This document shows positions 15,552 through 23,221 of a stretch of DNA of 33,508 nucleotides, one piece after another. Below the pieces are notes generated by a model, which was not told the origin of the DNA, searched no databases, and saw nothing but the letters and a program-made list of their open reading frames with translations. Within the stretch, counting starts at the first letter, position 1. Each line of letters begins with the position of its first letter. The DNA is taken from contig JAEXYZ010000021.1 in assembly GCA_023405135.1 (NCBI GenBank), positions 1-33,508 on the forward strand, given 5' to 3'. The position numbers were made by a program, and so were the translations under genes. Origin of the DNA: Bacillota bacterium (GTDB lineage Bacteria > Bacillota > Bacilli > Bacillales_A > Planococcaceae).

Positions 15552-16526
15552 CTAAAATTTTCGTTTACCAATAAATAATGCTACATCACGTAATTTTTTC
15601 TTCATTGGATGATCTGGCAATGCATCAACTTCTTTTAAAGCCTTTCTTAAATAACCATTACTAATCGCAATTGATTGCTTAATTGCATTTGAATTCCTCA
15701 CTACATTTAGCATCTCTAAACGTTGCTGTTCCGTTACTTGTCCCTTTGATGCCTGTTCAATAAATTGCTTAATTGTAGGATGATCTTTTAATAATAAAAT
15801 TGGTAAAGTGATATTTCCTTGTAACAAATCACTTCCTGCAGGTTTACCAAGCTCTTTATCCGTTGAGGTAAAATCTAAAATATCATCAACAATTTGATAA
15901 CTCATGCCAACAAAGTAGCCAAACTGCTTTATATGTCTTACATTTTTCTCATCTACACCAGCTACAACTGCGCCAAGCTCACAGCTAGATTCAATTAGCA
16001 ACGCAGTTTTACGCTTAATTCGACGGAAATAATCTTTTAAATTTTGGTTATTACGAAACTTATCTTCAATTTGAATCACTTCGCCATTACAAATTTCAAC
16101 CATAGTTTTAGCTAAAATTTGATGGACTCTTTTATTTTCGATTGATGTGACATATTCTAAAGCACGTGCAAAAATAAAGTCGCCAGTATACATGGCAACT
16201 CGATTATTCCATTGTGATTTAACAGTATGTCGACCTCTTCTCAAATCTGAATCATCTATAACATCATCGTGTACGAGTGATGCCATATGAATTAATTCTA
16301 ACGGCACAGCAATATTTTTTACATTTTCAATGTTATATTGCCCAAATTTTGCACTAATTAAAACAAAGACAGGGCGAATTCGTTTACCGCCCGCTTGTAA
16401 TAAATGGAGAGAGGCATCATTTATCAAGTGCGAAGACGAGTTTAACGCTTTTTCTAATTCTTTTTCGATGATGTCTATATCCGCTTTCAAATCGGAATAG
16501 AGTAATTTTAACTTCATCTTTTCCAC
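15552..16526 (-). CDS. hepT: Heptaprenyl diphosphate synthase component II (catalytic)
   Basis: Catalytic subunit of the two-part enzyme that builds the C35 side chain of menaquinone from farnesyl/geranyl precursors and isopentenyl diphosphate. 324 aa. The two aspartate-rich motifs of trans-polyprenyl synthases are present: HDDVIDDSDLRRG (about residues 85-97) and DDILDFTSTD (about 213-222), with GGKRIRP upstream. Start is GTG 16526, with AGAAGG 8 bases upstream; ATG 16517 would lie too far from it. The partner subunit is HepS, with menG between them. The product feeds the menaquinone used by QcrABC. Confidence 0.95.
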   Translation of the reverse strand: MEKMKLKLLYSDLKADIDIIEKELEKALNSSSHLINDASLHLLQAGGKRIRPVFVLISAKFGQYNIENVKNIAVPLELIHMASLVHDDVIDDSDLRRGRHTVKSQWNNRVAMYTGDFIFARALEYVTSIENKRVHQILAKTMVEICNGEVIQIEDKFRNNQNLKDYFRRIKRKTALLIESSCELGAVVAGVDEKNVRHIKQFGYFVGMSYQIVDDILDFTSTDKELGKPAGSDLLQGNITLPILLLKDHPTIKQFIEQASKGQVTEQQRLEMLNVVRNSNAIKQSIAISNGYLRKALKEVDALPDHPMKKKLRDVALFIGKRKF

Positions 16527-16544
16527 GCGTGAAACCTTCTCCCC

Positions 16545-17249
16545 CTAGTTTTCTTTTTTAAAGCCCATGTGCATTGCAGCAGCTCCACCACTGTACCCTT
16601 TGTAAGTTACATTACGGAATCCTGCATCTTCAAACATTTTTGCAAGTTTTTTCATGCCAGGGAAGTCATTTGCCGATTCTTGTAGCCAAGAATACTCTCG
16701 ATAGCTTTTTGCAAATAATTTTCCAAATAACGGCATAATATATTTAAAGTAAAAACGGAAAAGTTGTCGATAAACAGGTATTTCAGATTGTGAGGTTTCT
16801 AAGCATACCGCCATTCCACCTGGTTTTAATACACGATTCATTTCACGTAACACTTGCATATAATCTGGTACATTGCGCAAACCAAATCCGATTGTCACAT
16901 AGTCAAATGTATTATCTTCAAAAGGAAGTTCCATCGCATTTCCGTGAATCAACTCGATTTGTGGAAATGGTTTTACTTTTTCCTCTCCAACTTTCAACAT
17001 GTTTTTACTGAAATCAAGTCCCTTTACTACACCTTGTTCTCCCGTAGCCTTTGCCAACGCCACTGTCCAATCAGCGGTGCCACAGCATACGTCAAGACAT
17101 TTAGATCCAGGCTTTACATTCATTCTTTTCATCGTATCTTCACGCCATTTAACATGTAATTGAAAGCTAATAACAGAATTCATTTTATCGTAGCTTTCAG
17201 AAATGTTTTCAAAAACTTCATGTACGTGTTCTTCTTTTGATTTTGCCAT
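16545..17249 (-). CDS. menG: Demethylmenaquinone methyltransferase
   Basis: Last step of menaquinone synthesis: SAM-dependent C-methylation of demethylmenaquinone (UbiE/MenG family; also called ubiE or menH). 234 aa. Family signatures: YDKMNSVISFQLHVKWR, the SAM motif CLDVCCGTADWTVALA (about 49-64), GLDFSKNMLKVG, and the UbiE hallmark TIGFGLRNVPDY. A terminal SGGAAAMHMGFKK is also typical. It sits between hepS and hepT, forming the hepS-menG-hepT cluster known from Bacillus. Start ATG 17249 has AAAGG upstream. Confidence 0.96.
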   Translation of the reverse strand: MAKSKEEHVHEVFENISESYDKMNSVISFQLHVKWREDTMKRMNVKPGSKCLDVCCGTADWTVALAKATGEQGVVKGLDFSKNMLKVGEEKVKPFPQIELIHGNAMELPFEDNTFDYVTIGFGLRNVPDYMQVLREMNRVLKPGGMAVCLETSQSEIPVYRQLFRFYFKYIMPLFGKLFAKSYREYSWLQESANDFPGMKKLAKMFEDAGFRNVTYKGYSGGAAAMHMGFKKEN

Positions 17250-17272
17250 TTTTTCAGAACCTTTCTATGCCA

Positions 17273-18022
17273 CTAGCTAAACTCTACTTGATGTTTTATG
17301 TATCGCTTTAAGTCGTCATTTAAAAAAGTAGACGATTGAAGATATTCATGAAGTAAATCTTGCAGCATATCTATTTTTTCTAACAGGTATTGTTCTAAAG
17401 ATTTTTCTTCATTCATAACACTTTCGATCATCTTCTTAATAAAAGAAGTTTCATGCCCTTGTTGAAGATGTCGAGCTTCTTCTTTTAATTGAAGCAACAA
17501 TAAGCCTGTATGCATAAGTGAACTATATTGTTCAAAGTTAAAAACTTGATAAAATCTTCTAATCAACTCTGTTTGAATAACAGAAATTGTATCAAACCAT
17601 TGTTCTAACGAGGTTTCATTGGATTCATAAACTTTTATTTGATGCTCACAGCGATTAACAATACCTTCTGAGAGTTGTCGTATTAGCGTGATATTACCTG
17701 AATGAGCTAATATTTCATAATAACGACCGCTGTAGTAATCTCCAGATAGAACAGTAAGTTGCTGTTCTTTCGTCGTTGCGTTCGTCTCATGGATTTTATC
17801 ATGTTCATAGAGCGATGCATGTACAATTCCGACTGTAATTGCACTTATATCAATATATTCACTCCATTTTTCTCCATTTAAAAAAGGCAATATTAAGTAA
17901 AACAATTGATTTTCATTTAACACCGGTGTTCCAGTATATTGCAGTAATGTTCTATGACGAACATGCATGAAAATATTTGTTTTTAATTGTTCAATTGATC
18001 CTTGAATGTATGTTGCATCCAT
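17273..18022 (-). CDS. hepS: Heptaprenyl diphosphate synthase component I
   Basis: Non-catalytic, chain-length-determining partner of HepT. 249 aa, mainly helical, with no aspartate-rich motif, as expected. The segment TVGIVHASLYEHDKIH followed by LSGDYYSGRYYEILA matches the HepS family. ATG 18022 has GGAG 8 bases upstream. First gene of the hepS-menG-hepT cluster, 53 bases after mtrB, as in B. subtilis where mtrB precedes hepS. Sequence of this subunit is weakly conserved; context makes the call strong. Confidence 0.92.
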   Translation of the reverse strand: MDATYIQGSIEQLKTNIFMHVRHRTLLQYTGTPVLNENQLFYLILPFLNGEKWSEYIDISAITVGIVHASLYEHDKIHETNATTKEQQLTVLSGDYYSGRYYEILAHSGNITLIRQLSEGIVNRCEHQIKVYESNETSLEQWFDTISVIQTELIRRFYQVFNFEQYSSLMHTGLLLLQLKEEARHLQQGHETSFIKKMIESVMNEEKSLEQYLLEKIDMLQDLLHEYLQSSTFLNDDLKRYIKHQVEFS

Positions 18023-18075
18023 AGATATTACTCCATTCCACTTTTTGCATACTTACGATTGTTTCACCAATCAAA

Positions 18076-18297
18076 TTATTTTTTCGAACCGCTTTCAACA
18101 ACACCGTGTGCAGAAATGATTTTTGCTTTTCCTCGAATTTTCATTGCAGATGTATGTTCTGTAAATTGTGCGATCATTACTTCTCCAGCATCTAATTTTT
18201 CTGAATGATGGAATTTTGTATCTGAACCACGTGTTAAACCGATTACATGTACACCGTCTTCCTGTGCTTCAATGATAATATAATCTGGTTGACTCAT
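18076..18297 (-). CDS. mtrB: Trp RNA-binding attenuation protein (TRAP)
   Basis: Tryptophan-activated RNA-binding protein that forms an 11-subunit ring and wraps RNA carrying GAG/UAG repeats to repress trp genes. 73 aa, near the usual 75. The core GLTRGSDTKFHHSEKL and QFTEHTSAMKIRGKA are nearly the same as in B. subtilis; the RNA-contacting Lys in KL and the Lys/Arg of KIRG are kept. ATG 18297 has GAGGAG about 9 bases upstream. It follows folE as in B. subtilis, but a 204-base structured gap separates them here. No TRAP target is visible within the window, and the trp operon is not in its usual place. Confidence 0.97.
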   Translation of the reverse strand: MSQPDYIIIEAQEDGVHVIGLTRGSDTKFHHSEKLDAGEVMIAQFTEHTSAMKIRGKAKIISAHGVVESGSKK

Positions 18298-18501
18298 CGT
18301 ATTTTTCTCCTCATAATCAAATTCGCTTGGCGTATTTGTGACTGTCGCAATTTCGCCACAGTCAAAACATGTGCGCCCAGATTCCTGAGCTAGCTCGATA
18401 AATTTCCTCTAAAAATCTGTGGCATCCGCCGGCGTCTTAACTCCATGCAGAATGAAGTTAAAACATTTTCTTGTACATCATATCATAATAAATAATCATA
18501 T
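18298..18501 (-). other. Structured folE-mtrB intercistronic element
   Basis: Reading the minus strand from folE: a 10-bp hairpin (arms 18452-18461 and 18437-18446, one G-U pair, 5-base loop), then CGCCGGCG, then GCCACAG (18417-18423), which can pair with CTGTGGC (18355-18361). The overlapping GACTGT (18358-18363) can instead pair with ACAGTC (18340-18345), so the two folds exclude each other. The last 36 codons before mtrB are open in the mtrB frame, without a start codon, and would encode a CxxC motif (CFDCGE). It may be a regulatory leader, a repeat or a gene remnant; I cannot tell which. Confidence 0.5.
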
Positions 18502-19071
18502 TTAAGACATTTGAATTAATGAAATTACTTCTCGACGTAAAACATCATCATTTTCATAATTTCCACGGGCTGCGGATGTAATCGTTTTAGCTCCAGGTTT
18601 TTTTAATCCGCGCATTGTCATACACATATGCTCTGCTTCTACTACAACATAAACACCATGGGGTTGGAGCATCTCCATAATCGTATCTGCTACTGTTGAA
18701 GTAATACGTTCTTGTAGCTGTGGTCTACGAGCAACCGATTCAACACATCGACCTAATTTACTTAATCCGGCAACTTTACCGTCTTTCGGTATGTATGCAA
18801 CATGAGCTTTTCCATAGAAAGGAACTAAATGGTGCTCACACATTGAATAAAAAGGGATATCTTTAACTAATACCATTTCTTCATGCTCTTCATGGAATAC
18901 AGTACTAAAATATTCTCTCGGATCTTCGTGAATTCCGCTAAACATTTCTTCATACATTTTGGCAACTCTTTTTGGTGTATCAAGTAACCCTTCACGATTT
19001 ACGTCTTCCCCAACCGCTTCTAAAATCATTTTTACTGCTTCTTCTATTTTTTGTAGATTTACTTCTGCCAT
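18502..19071 (-). CDS. folE: GTP cyclohydrolase I
   Basis: First step of tetrahydrofolate synthesis: GTP to 7,8-dihydroneopterin triphosphate (mtrA in B. subtilis). 189 aa, homodecamer family. Zinc ligands are visible: Cys and His in FYSMCEHHLVPF (about residues 75-86) and the second Cys in EAEHMCMTMRG (about 146-156). The block GLSKLGRCVESVARRPQLQER is characteristic. ATG 19071 has AGGAGG upstream. Promoter at 19115-19143; leads the folE-mtrB pair. Confidence 0.97.
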   Translation of the reverse strand: MAEVNLQKIEEAVKMILEAVGEDVNREGLLDTPKRVAKMYEEMFSGIHEDPREYFSTVFHEEHEEMVLVKDIPFYSMCEHHLVPFYGKAHVAYIPKDGKVAGLSKLGRCVESVARRPQLQERITSTVADTIMEMLQPHGVYVVVEAEHMCMTMRGLKKPGAKTITSAARGNYENDDVLRREVISLIQMS

Positions 19072-19114
19072 TATTTTATCCTCCTAAACCACTAACGCTA
19101 CATTGTCAAATTGA

Positions 19115-19143
19115 ATCGTAGCATATACTGACACTATTCGCAA
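19115..19143 (-). promoter_or_regulatory. Promoter of folE-mtrB
   Basis: Minus-strand TTGCGA (19138-19143), 17-base spacer ending in TGC, and TACGAT (19115-19120); extended -10 form. About 44 bases upstream of the folE start. Confidence 0.5.
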
Positions 19144-19390
19144 AAAGGGTTTCTTGTCTTTTTAAAATTTATTTTATAACAAAATACATTTATGTAACTT
19201 TTAAAATTATTTTTAAAAAGTATTTCTAATTTCCCATTTGCCATAAGCCCATTTAATAGAATCTTGAACTTTCTAAAGGACAAAGGAAAAATTTATTTCG
19301 TTAAAATAATTATCTTCTCAAATAAATATCGTAACTGTTTTACTGTCCGTTTATAACTTCTATGTATTTTAGATTTATTTATTAAGTATG
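19144..19390. other. AT-rich spacer between hbs terminator and folE promoter
   Basis: The gap between hbs and folE (19072-19451) is 380 bases. Apart from the folE promoter and the hbs terminator, this AT-rich stretch shows no reading frame, repeat or hairpin that I can support. Confidence 0.6.
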
Positions 19391-19432
19391 TAAAAAAGAG
19401 CAGTCATCATGCTTGTCCATGACGACTGCTCT
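19391..19432 (-). terminator. Terminator of hbs
   Basis: A 15-bp stem with one G-U pair (arms 19397-19411 and 19418-19432, loop of 6) followed on the minus strand by six Ts. The strongest hairpin terminator of the window, 20 bases past the HU stop. Confidence 0.92.
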
Positions 19433-19451
19433 ATGTAACTGCATGACGCTA

Positions 19452-19724
19452 TTATTTTACAGCATCTTTAAGAGCTTTACCTGGTTTAAAAGCAGGTACC
19501 TTGCTTGCAGCGATTTCGATTTCTTTACCAGTTTGTGGATTGCGGCCTTTACGAGCAGCGCGTTCACGTACTTCAAAGTTACCAAAACCAATTAATTGTA
19601 CTTTGTCACCCTTTGCAAGAGCATCTTGAATTGTATCAAATACAGCTTCAACTGCTTTAGAAGCATCTTTCTTAGAAAGACCTGCAGCTTCAGCAACAGA
19701 GTTTACTAATTCTGTTTTATTCAC
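19452..19724 (-). CDS. hbs: DNA-binding protein HU
   Basis: Histone-like nucleoid protein HBsu, a homodimer that bends and compacts DNA. 90 aa from the chosen start (B. subtilis HBsu is 92). The sequence NKTELVNSVAEAAGLSKKDA, then LIGFGNFEVRERAARKGRNP (DNA-wrapping arm) and KVPAFKPGKALKDAV are diagnostic. The start is GTG 19724: AGGAGG lies 8 bases upstream and the protein then begins like all HU proteins. The ATG three codons earlier (19733) is too close to the Shine-Dalgarno. It sits between spoIVA and folE as in B. subtilis. Confidence 0.97.
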   Translation of the reverse strand: MNKTELVNSVAEAAGLSKKDASKAVEAVFDTIQDALAKGDKVQLIGFGNFEVRERAARKGRNPQTGKEIEIAASKVPAFKPGKALKDAVK

Positions 19725-19768
19725 ACCATTCACCTCCTCTCAAAGGGTAGAAGCTAAATCATGTAAAA

Positions 19769-19797
19769 AGAGTAACATATAGAAAACCTTGGTGCAA
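19769..19797 (-). promoter_or_regulatory. Possible promoter of hbs
   Basis: Minus-strand TTGCAC (19792-19797), 17-base spacer ending in TGT, then TACTCT (19769-19774). The -35 match is modest; the extended -10 helps. It lies 45 bases upstream of the HU start. Confidence 0.4.
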
Positions 19798-19842
19798 CTG
19801 TATTTATCCATGTTTTTCGATATATAATAGTATTTTTTTTTA

Positions 19843-19890
19843 AAAAACATAAATAACAGGACTTTTCACCCGGAAAATGAAAAGTCCTGT
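19843..19890 (-). terminator. Terminator of spoIVA
   Basis: Perfect 13-bp stem ACAGGACTTTTCA (19856-19868) / TGAAAAGTCCTGT (19878-19890), loop of 9. The T tail is interrupted (TATTTATGTTTTTT) but adequate. 37 bases past the spoIVA stop. Confidence 0.78.
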
Positions 19891-19927
19891 CATTATTTTG
19901 TACCAAATTTTATGAAGTTATACAATA

Positions 19928-21406
19928 TTAGATAATGAACGTAACTAACCCGCGTTCACCTTCATTAACCATTCTTTCGATTGTTTGACGCATTCTTTTC
20001 TTAGCACTCATAGGAACTGCATTCATTTTATAGCGAATTCCCTCTTTTAACACTTCATGTAATGTTGTACCGAATAGTTGTGTTTCCCATAATTGCTCCC
20101 GATCATGCTTATAGGCATACTGTAAATCTTTTAAAAGTTGCTGGCTATAAAATTCTGTTCCGATTAATGGTGCAAATTCAGCTTCCATATCTACACGAAT
20201 AATGTGATACGATGGTGCTGAAGCTTTCATACGGACACCGTAGAAATTATTTTGTTTAATAATTTCTGGTTCACTTGGTTCAAACTCTTCCATTGTAGGT
20301 AGAGTAATGCCATAGCCATGCTCTCTTGCATCTTCAATTGCTTCTCGGAATCGTTTATGTGCTTGTTTCGCCTCGGCAGCTTCTTTAATGAACAGTAACC
20401 AATCTTTTTTTGTATCAATTGGTGAATCCAACCATTCATTACATACAGCTTTATAAATCTCCGGTTTTAAAGTAATCCGTACAGTTGCAACTCCTAATCC
20501 TGCATCAACTCGTTCAATTTCACTTTCTTCTACAAAATCAATTTCACGTAATTGTGAAGCCGCTTGAGAAACATCGCGAATTTTTGTCACTGAATTTAAC
20601 ACTTCGCCTACTGCATCTGAAAGTGTTAAATTTAATGGATGCATTTGATCCAACACATCAAGCCAATCTGGTTTTTCTACTTCAATATCTTCAATTGGGA
20701 ACTCGTAAAGTGCTTCTTGTAAAATGAACTCCATATCATGTTGTGACATTTGATCAATAGCAACAGGAATTACTGGAACACTATATTTTTCTAACAACTC
20801 ATTTCGTAATGCTTGTGTATCACTGTGACTTGGCATTTGACAATTTAATACGATAACAAACGGTTTACCAATTTGTTTTAATTCGTGAACAATTTGCTCT
20901 TCTGCTACTTCAGCTGCAATTCGATTAATACCGTTCACTGTACCATCCGTTGTCACAACGATTCCAATATTCGCATGGTCACGAATAACTTTATCAGTGC
21001 CGATTTTTGCAGCTTCCTGGAACGGAATTGCATCAGTACTCCAAGGTGAATTTACATACCGTGGACCATCGTCGTCTTCATACCCTTTTACCCCATCGAT
21101 AATATAACCCACACAATCAGCAAAACGAATACGGAACGGAATTTCGCTTTCCCCAATCGTAATTTCTGTTCCTTGTGCAGGAACAAATTTAGGTTCAGCT
21201 GTCATAATAACAGGGCCAGGTGAACTTTGTGGCAGCTCGTCCAGTGCTCTTTTACGGTCTTCTTCATTCACGATATTTGGGAGTACAATTGACTCCATCA
21301 TTTTTTTCACAAGAGTAGACTTACCAACCCTAACAGGCCCTACAACACCAATATATACGTCCCCATTCGTTCTTTCTGCTATTTGATGAAAGATTTCTTC
21401 GCCTAT
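19928..21406 (-). CDS. spoIVA: Stage IV sporulation protein A (coat morphogenetic ATPase)
   Basis: ATPase that polymerises on the forespore surface and forms the basement layer of the spore coat. Read from AUA at 21406 it is 492 aa, exactly the length of B. subtilis SpoIVA. The N-terminus then reads GEEIFHQIAERTNGDVYIG and contains the Walker A motif GPVRVGKST at about residues 23-31. The first conventional start in frame (GTG 21310) lies after the Walker A motif and would destroy the ATPase. An in-frame TAG lies upstream, and no ATG, GTG or TTG occurs between it and 21310. AGGAGG sits 7 bases before the AUA. A sigma-E promoter lies just upstream. The AUA could also be a sequence error for ATG. 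Confidence 0.95.
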   Translation of the reverse strand: MGEEIFHQIAERTNGDVYIGVVGPVRVGKSTLVKKMMESIVLPNIVNEEDRKRALDELPQSSPGPVIMTAEPKFVPAQGTEITIGESEIPFRIRFADCVGYIIDGVKGYEDDDGPRYVNSPWSTDAIPFQEAAKIGTDKVIRDHANIGIVVTTDGTVNGINRIAAEVAEEQIVHELKQIGKPFVIVLNCQMPSHSDTQALRNELLEKYSVPVIPVAIDQMSQHDMEFILQEALYEFPIEDIEVEKPDWLDVLDQMHPLNLTLSDAVGEVLNSVTKIRDVSQAASQLREIDFVEESEIERVDAGLGVATVRITLKPEIYKAVCNEWLDSPIDTKKDWLLFIKEAAEAKQAHKRFREAIEDAREHGYGITLPTMEEFEPSEPEIIKQNNFYGVRMKASAPSYHIIRVDMEAEFAPLIGTEFYSQQLLKDLQYAYKHDREQLWETQLFGTTLHEVLKEGIRYKMNAVPMSAKKRMRQTIERMVNEGERGLVTFII

Positions 21407-21430
21407 TGTAGCTCCTCCTTTACGTAATTT

Positions 21431-21459
21431 AGTCTATGTGCGGTATTCACCAAATATGA
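21431..21459 (-). promoter_or_regulatory. Sigma-E promoter of spoIVA
   Basis: Minus-strand TCATATT (21453-21459), 14-base spacer, and CATAGACT (21431-21438), one base off the sigma-E -10 CATACACT type. This is the mother-cell factor known to transcribe spoIVA. Transcription would begin near 21423-21424, leaving a leader of roughly 17 bases that contains the Shine-Dalgarno and ends at the AUA codon. Confidence 0.7.
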
Positions 21460-21560
21460 AATACCTTGTACGAAAATTTATAAAAATATATGCAATTGAG
21501 TAGATAAGTATTAACCTGTCGCTTTCGACAAAAATGACCTACAAGGACAGTACTAAATAA

Positions 21561-21710
21561 AAGTTTTATATAGTAGGTTTTAGTAAGCGGGTTAAGGGGC
21601 CAACACGATGTTGGTCATGGGAGCGATGTCGCATTCCCACACAAGCCGCGAAAGCCTTGTTGTACATGTCTCTACGACTGTTTACGCGCTTTGTGTAAGG
21701 CCCACTCACA
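21561..21710. repeat. GC-rich palindromic intergenic repeat, copy 2
   Basis: Shares with copy 1 (14781-14890) the left flank AAGTTTTA-TATAGTA-GG-TTTT in direct orientation. In reverse complement it shares a core of about 70 bases, including the 20-base GTCGTAGAGACAYGTACAAC (within 21659-21679) and the ACACAA/GGCCC ends. It is longer than copy 1: two extra small hairpins are present, GGGA..GCGA/TCGC..TCCC and CCAACA/TGTTGG (reverse-strand reading, within 21595-21650). GC-rich in an AT-rich spacer. Confidence 0.75.
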
Positions 21711-21869
21711 ATCGTGACGTACTACTTATACTTCTAATATATTGCGCAGCTTACAGTTGTAGGCTACGTTTTTTAAATTTTTTCAACCTACTCAAGCGTC
21801 AAAAGAGTTATCTAAAAAGTAAAATACTTTCCTAAATGTCTAGCAGTCTTCATTGTGAATTACAAAACT

Positions 21870-21903
21870 AAAAAACCCTAGTGAATATTTAAACTCACCA
21901 GGG
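21870..21903 (-). terminator. Terminator of yphF
   Basis: A 9-bp stem with one wobble pair (arms 21876-21884 and 21895-21903) and minus-strand T6 tail, 16 bases past the stop. Confidence 0.85.
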
Positions 21904-21918
21904 CAAAGTATTTTAATT

Positions 21919-22647
21919 TTATTTTTCATCTTTAGATGGATCATACATAAACACAGGGTCATTATTTTCATCGACTGTATAAGGTAAAGAATAGGCCGGA
22001 ACTACAGGATATGCTTCAATTAAATAGTTTCGAATATCCTCACCTGGAGTAGGCTTCAAATTATTTTCCTTTAAAAATATATTTAAATCGATTGAATAAT
22101 CAACATAAATATCTCCCTCTGTCGAAACGACAATTGGAAGTTCATTATTTGTATAAGGACTCGGTACAGTTAAGTCATTTTTATAACCAATTTTTTCAAA
22201 ATCAATTGAATAGACATAATCTGCAATTTGCTCTTTATATGTAGGATATTGTGTCCCCATAAATCGAATATTTAATTCCCGAAGTTTTTCTGCAGAACGT
22301 AAATCTACTAACTTAACTGTCGGGTTTTCTTCCGCATCCCAAATCACATATTGAAATAGACCACCCTTTTCAAAGGAGTTAGCAGGTATATTCGCCATAT
22401 ATTGTGGTACTAGTTTATCAAAGTCAATTGGATATTTAATAAATATATCTGTTCCCATCTCACGAGTTTTGATTGGAAGCACTCCAGTATCCGCTTGAAA
22501 ATCCTCAACGGCCTTTTGAACTGCAGCTAATTGTACATCATCTGGTATATCATTACCCGCCATCTCTTCCTGTGGAAATAAACATCCAGACAGTAAGACC
22601 GATGTTAAAGCGAGCAAGAATAACAAGCTCCATTTTCTTTTCATCAT
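21919..22647 (-). CDS. yphF: YphF-like lipoprotein
   Basis: A 242-residue predicted lipoprotein: N-terminal MKRKW, hydrophobic stretch LLFLLALTSVLL and lipobox LLSGC with the lipidated Cys at residue 22. The mature part is rich in acidic residues and has no known catalytic motif. Length and position between spoIVA and yphE match B. subtilis YphF (about 244 aa), whose function is unknown. Start ATG 22647 has GAGGTG 6 bases upstream; the next codon is also ATG. It is probably exposed on the outer face of the membrane. Confidence 0.82.
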   Translation of the reverse strand: MMKRKWSLLFLLALTSVLLSGCLFPQEEMAGNDIPDDVQLAAVQKAVEDFQADTGVLPIKTREMGTDIFIKYPIDFDKLVPQYMANIPANSFEKGGLFQYVIWDAEENPTVKLVDLRSAEKLRELNIRFMGTQYPTYKEQIADYVYSIDFEKIGYKNDLTVPSPYTNNELPIVVSTEGDIYVDYSIDLNIFLKENNLKPTPGEDIRNYLIEAYPVVPAYSLPYTVDENNDPVFMYDPSKDEK

Positions 22648-22702
22648 TCATTTCACCTCATTTAATGATCGGCGCCTCGTATAATTAAATTTTTACAAGA
22701 AA

Positions 22703-22963
22703 TTAGTTTGGCCATGTTAAAACAACTAGAACCATTAATAAAGAACCTACCGCAAATAGAGCGAACGCAAAAAATCTTAAAATAAACGATAAAAATCCAT
22801 TTTTCACCCATTTACGTACTGCAGAAACGATTAGCACTGATAATAACATTGCTCCAATCGAATAAAAAGAAATCCACATAACATCTAATGCATGCATACT
22901 AGCAAGTGGTCCCCTTGCTGATGCAAGTACTAACTGTTCCATTGAAAATAATGGATTTTGCAA
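22703..22963 (-). CDS. yphE: Small membrane protein YphE (DUF2768)
   Basis: About 86 aa with two clear transmembrane helices (about residues 25-47 and 53-82) joined by a basic loop (RKWVKNG). This plan and the position between gpsA and yphF fit DUF2768/YphE. The start is taken as TTG 22963, since AAAGGTGG lies 8 bases upstream; a GTG at 22975 overlaps that Shine-Dalgarno, and the later ATG codons have none. The start is therefore uncertain by a dozen residues. Function unknown. Confidence 0.75.
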   Translation of the reverse strand: MQNPLFSMEQLVLASARGPLASMHALDVMWISFYSIGAMLLSVLIVSAVRKWVKNGFLSFILRFFAFALFAVGSLLMVLVVLTWPN

Positions 22964-23159
22964 TTCAAAAACCACCTTTCAAACTCTATATGTATAAGAA
23001 AAGCGCAAGCTCCTTGTTCCTGACATCATTCGTCGCAAAAAAGGCATTACTTGTCCCATCACAAAAACATTTACATTGTTATAATAGGTCGAAAAAGAAA
23101 CATTCCCAAATTTCTTAAAAAAATGCAACTAACCATTTATCTTCTTATTCCGAAATAAT

Positions 23160-23184
23160 AGGAGGTACAACTTGCATACCTCCT
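23160..23184 (-). terminator. Probable weak terminator of gpsA
   Basis: Perfect 8-bp stem AGGAGGTA/TACCTCCT (23160-23167 and 23177-23184) with a 9-base loop, 38 bases past the gpsA stop. The minus-strand tail ATTATTTCGG is only partly T-rich. Confidence 0.5.
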
Positions 23185-23221
23185 CATTTTAAAGCTATTT
23201 ATAAGACTATGGAACCGGTTT

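Larger units (their letters stand above)
21407..21918. other. Intergenic region spoIVA-yphF
   Basis: A 512-base gap. It contains the spoIVA Shine-Dalgarno and sigma-E promoter, the palindromic repeat copy 2 (21561-21710) and the yphF terminator (21870-21903). No reading frame with a Shine-Dalgarno and recognisable product was found. Confidence 0.7.

Noticed and set aside
18405..18461. Short minus-strand ORF (MELRRRRMPQ...) in the folE-mtrB gap
   Set aside because: 18 codons, no Shine-Dalgarno; its ATG is inside a hairpin arm.
21608..21835. 75-codon plus-strand frame across repeat copy 2
   Set aside because: It runs through the hairpins of the palindromic repeat and has no Shine-Dalgarno or protein similarity that I recognise.
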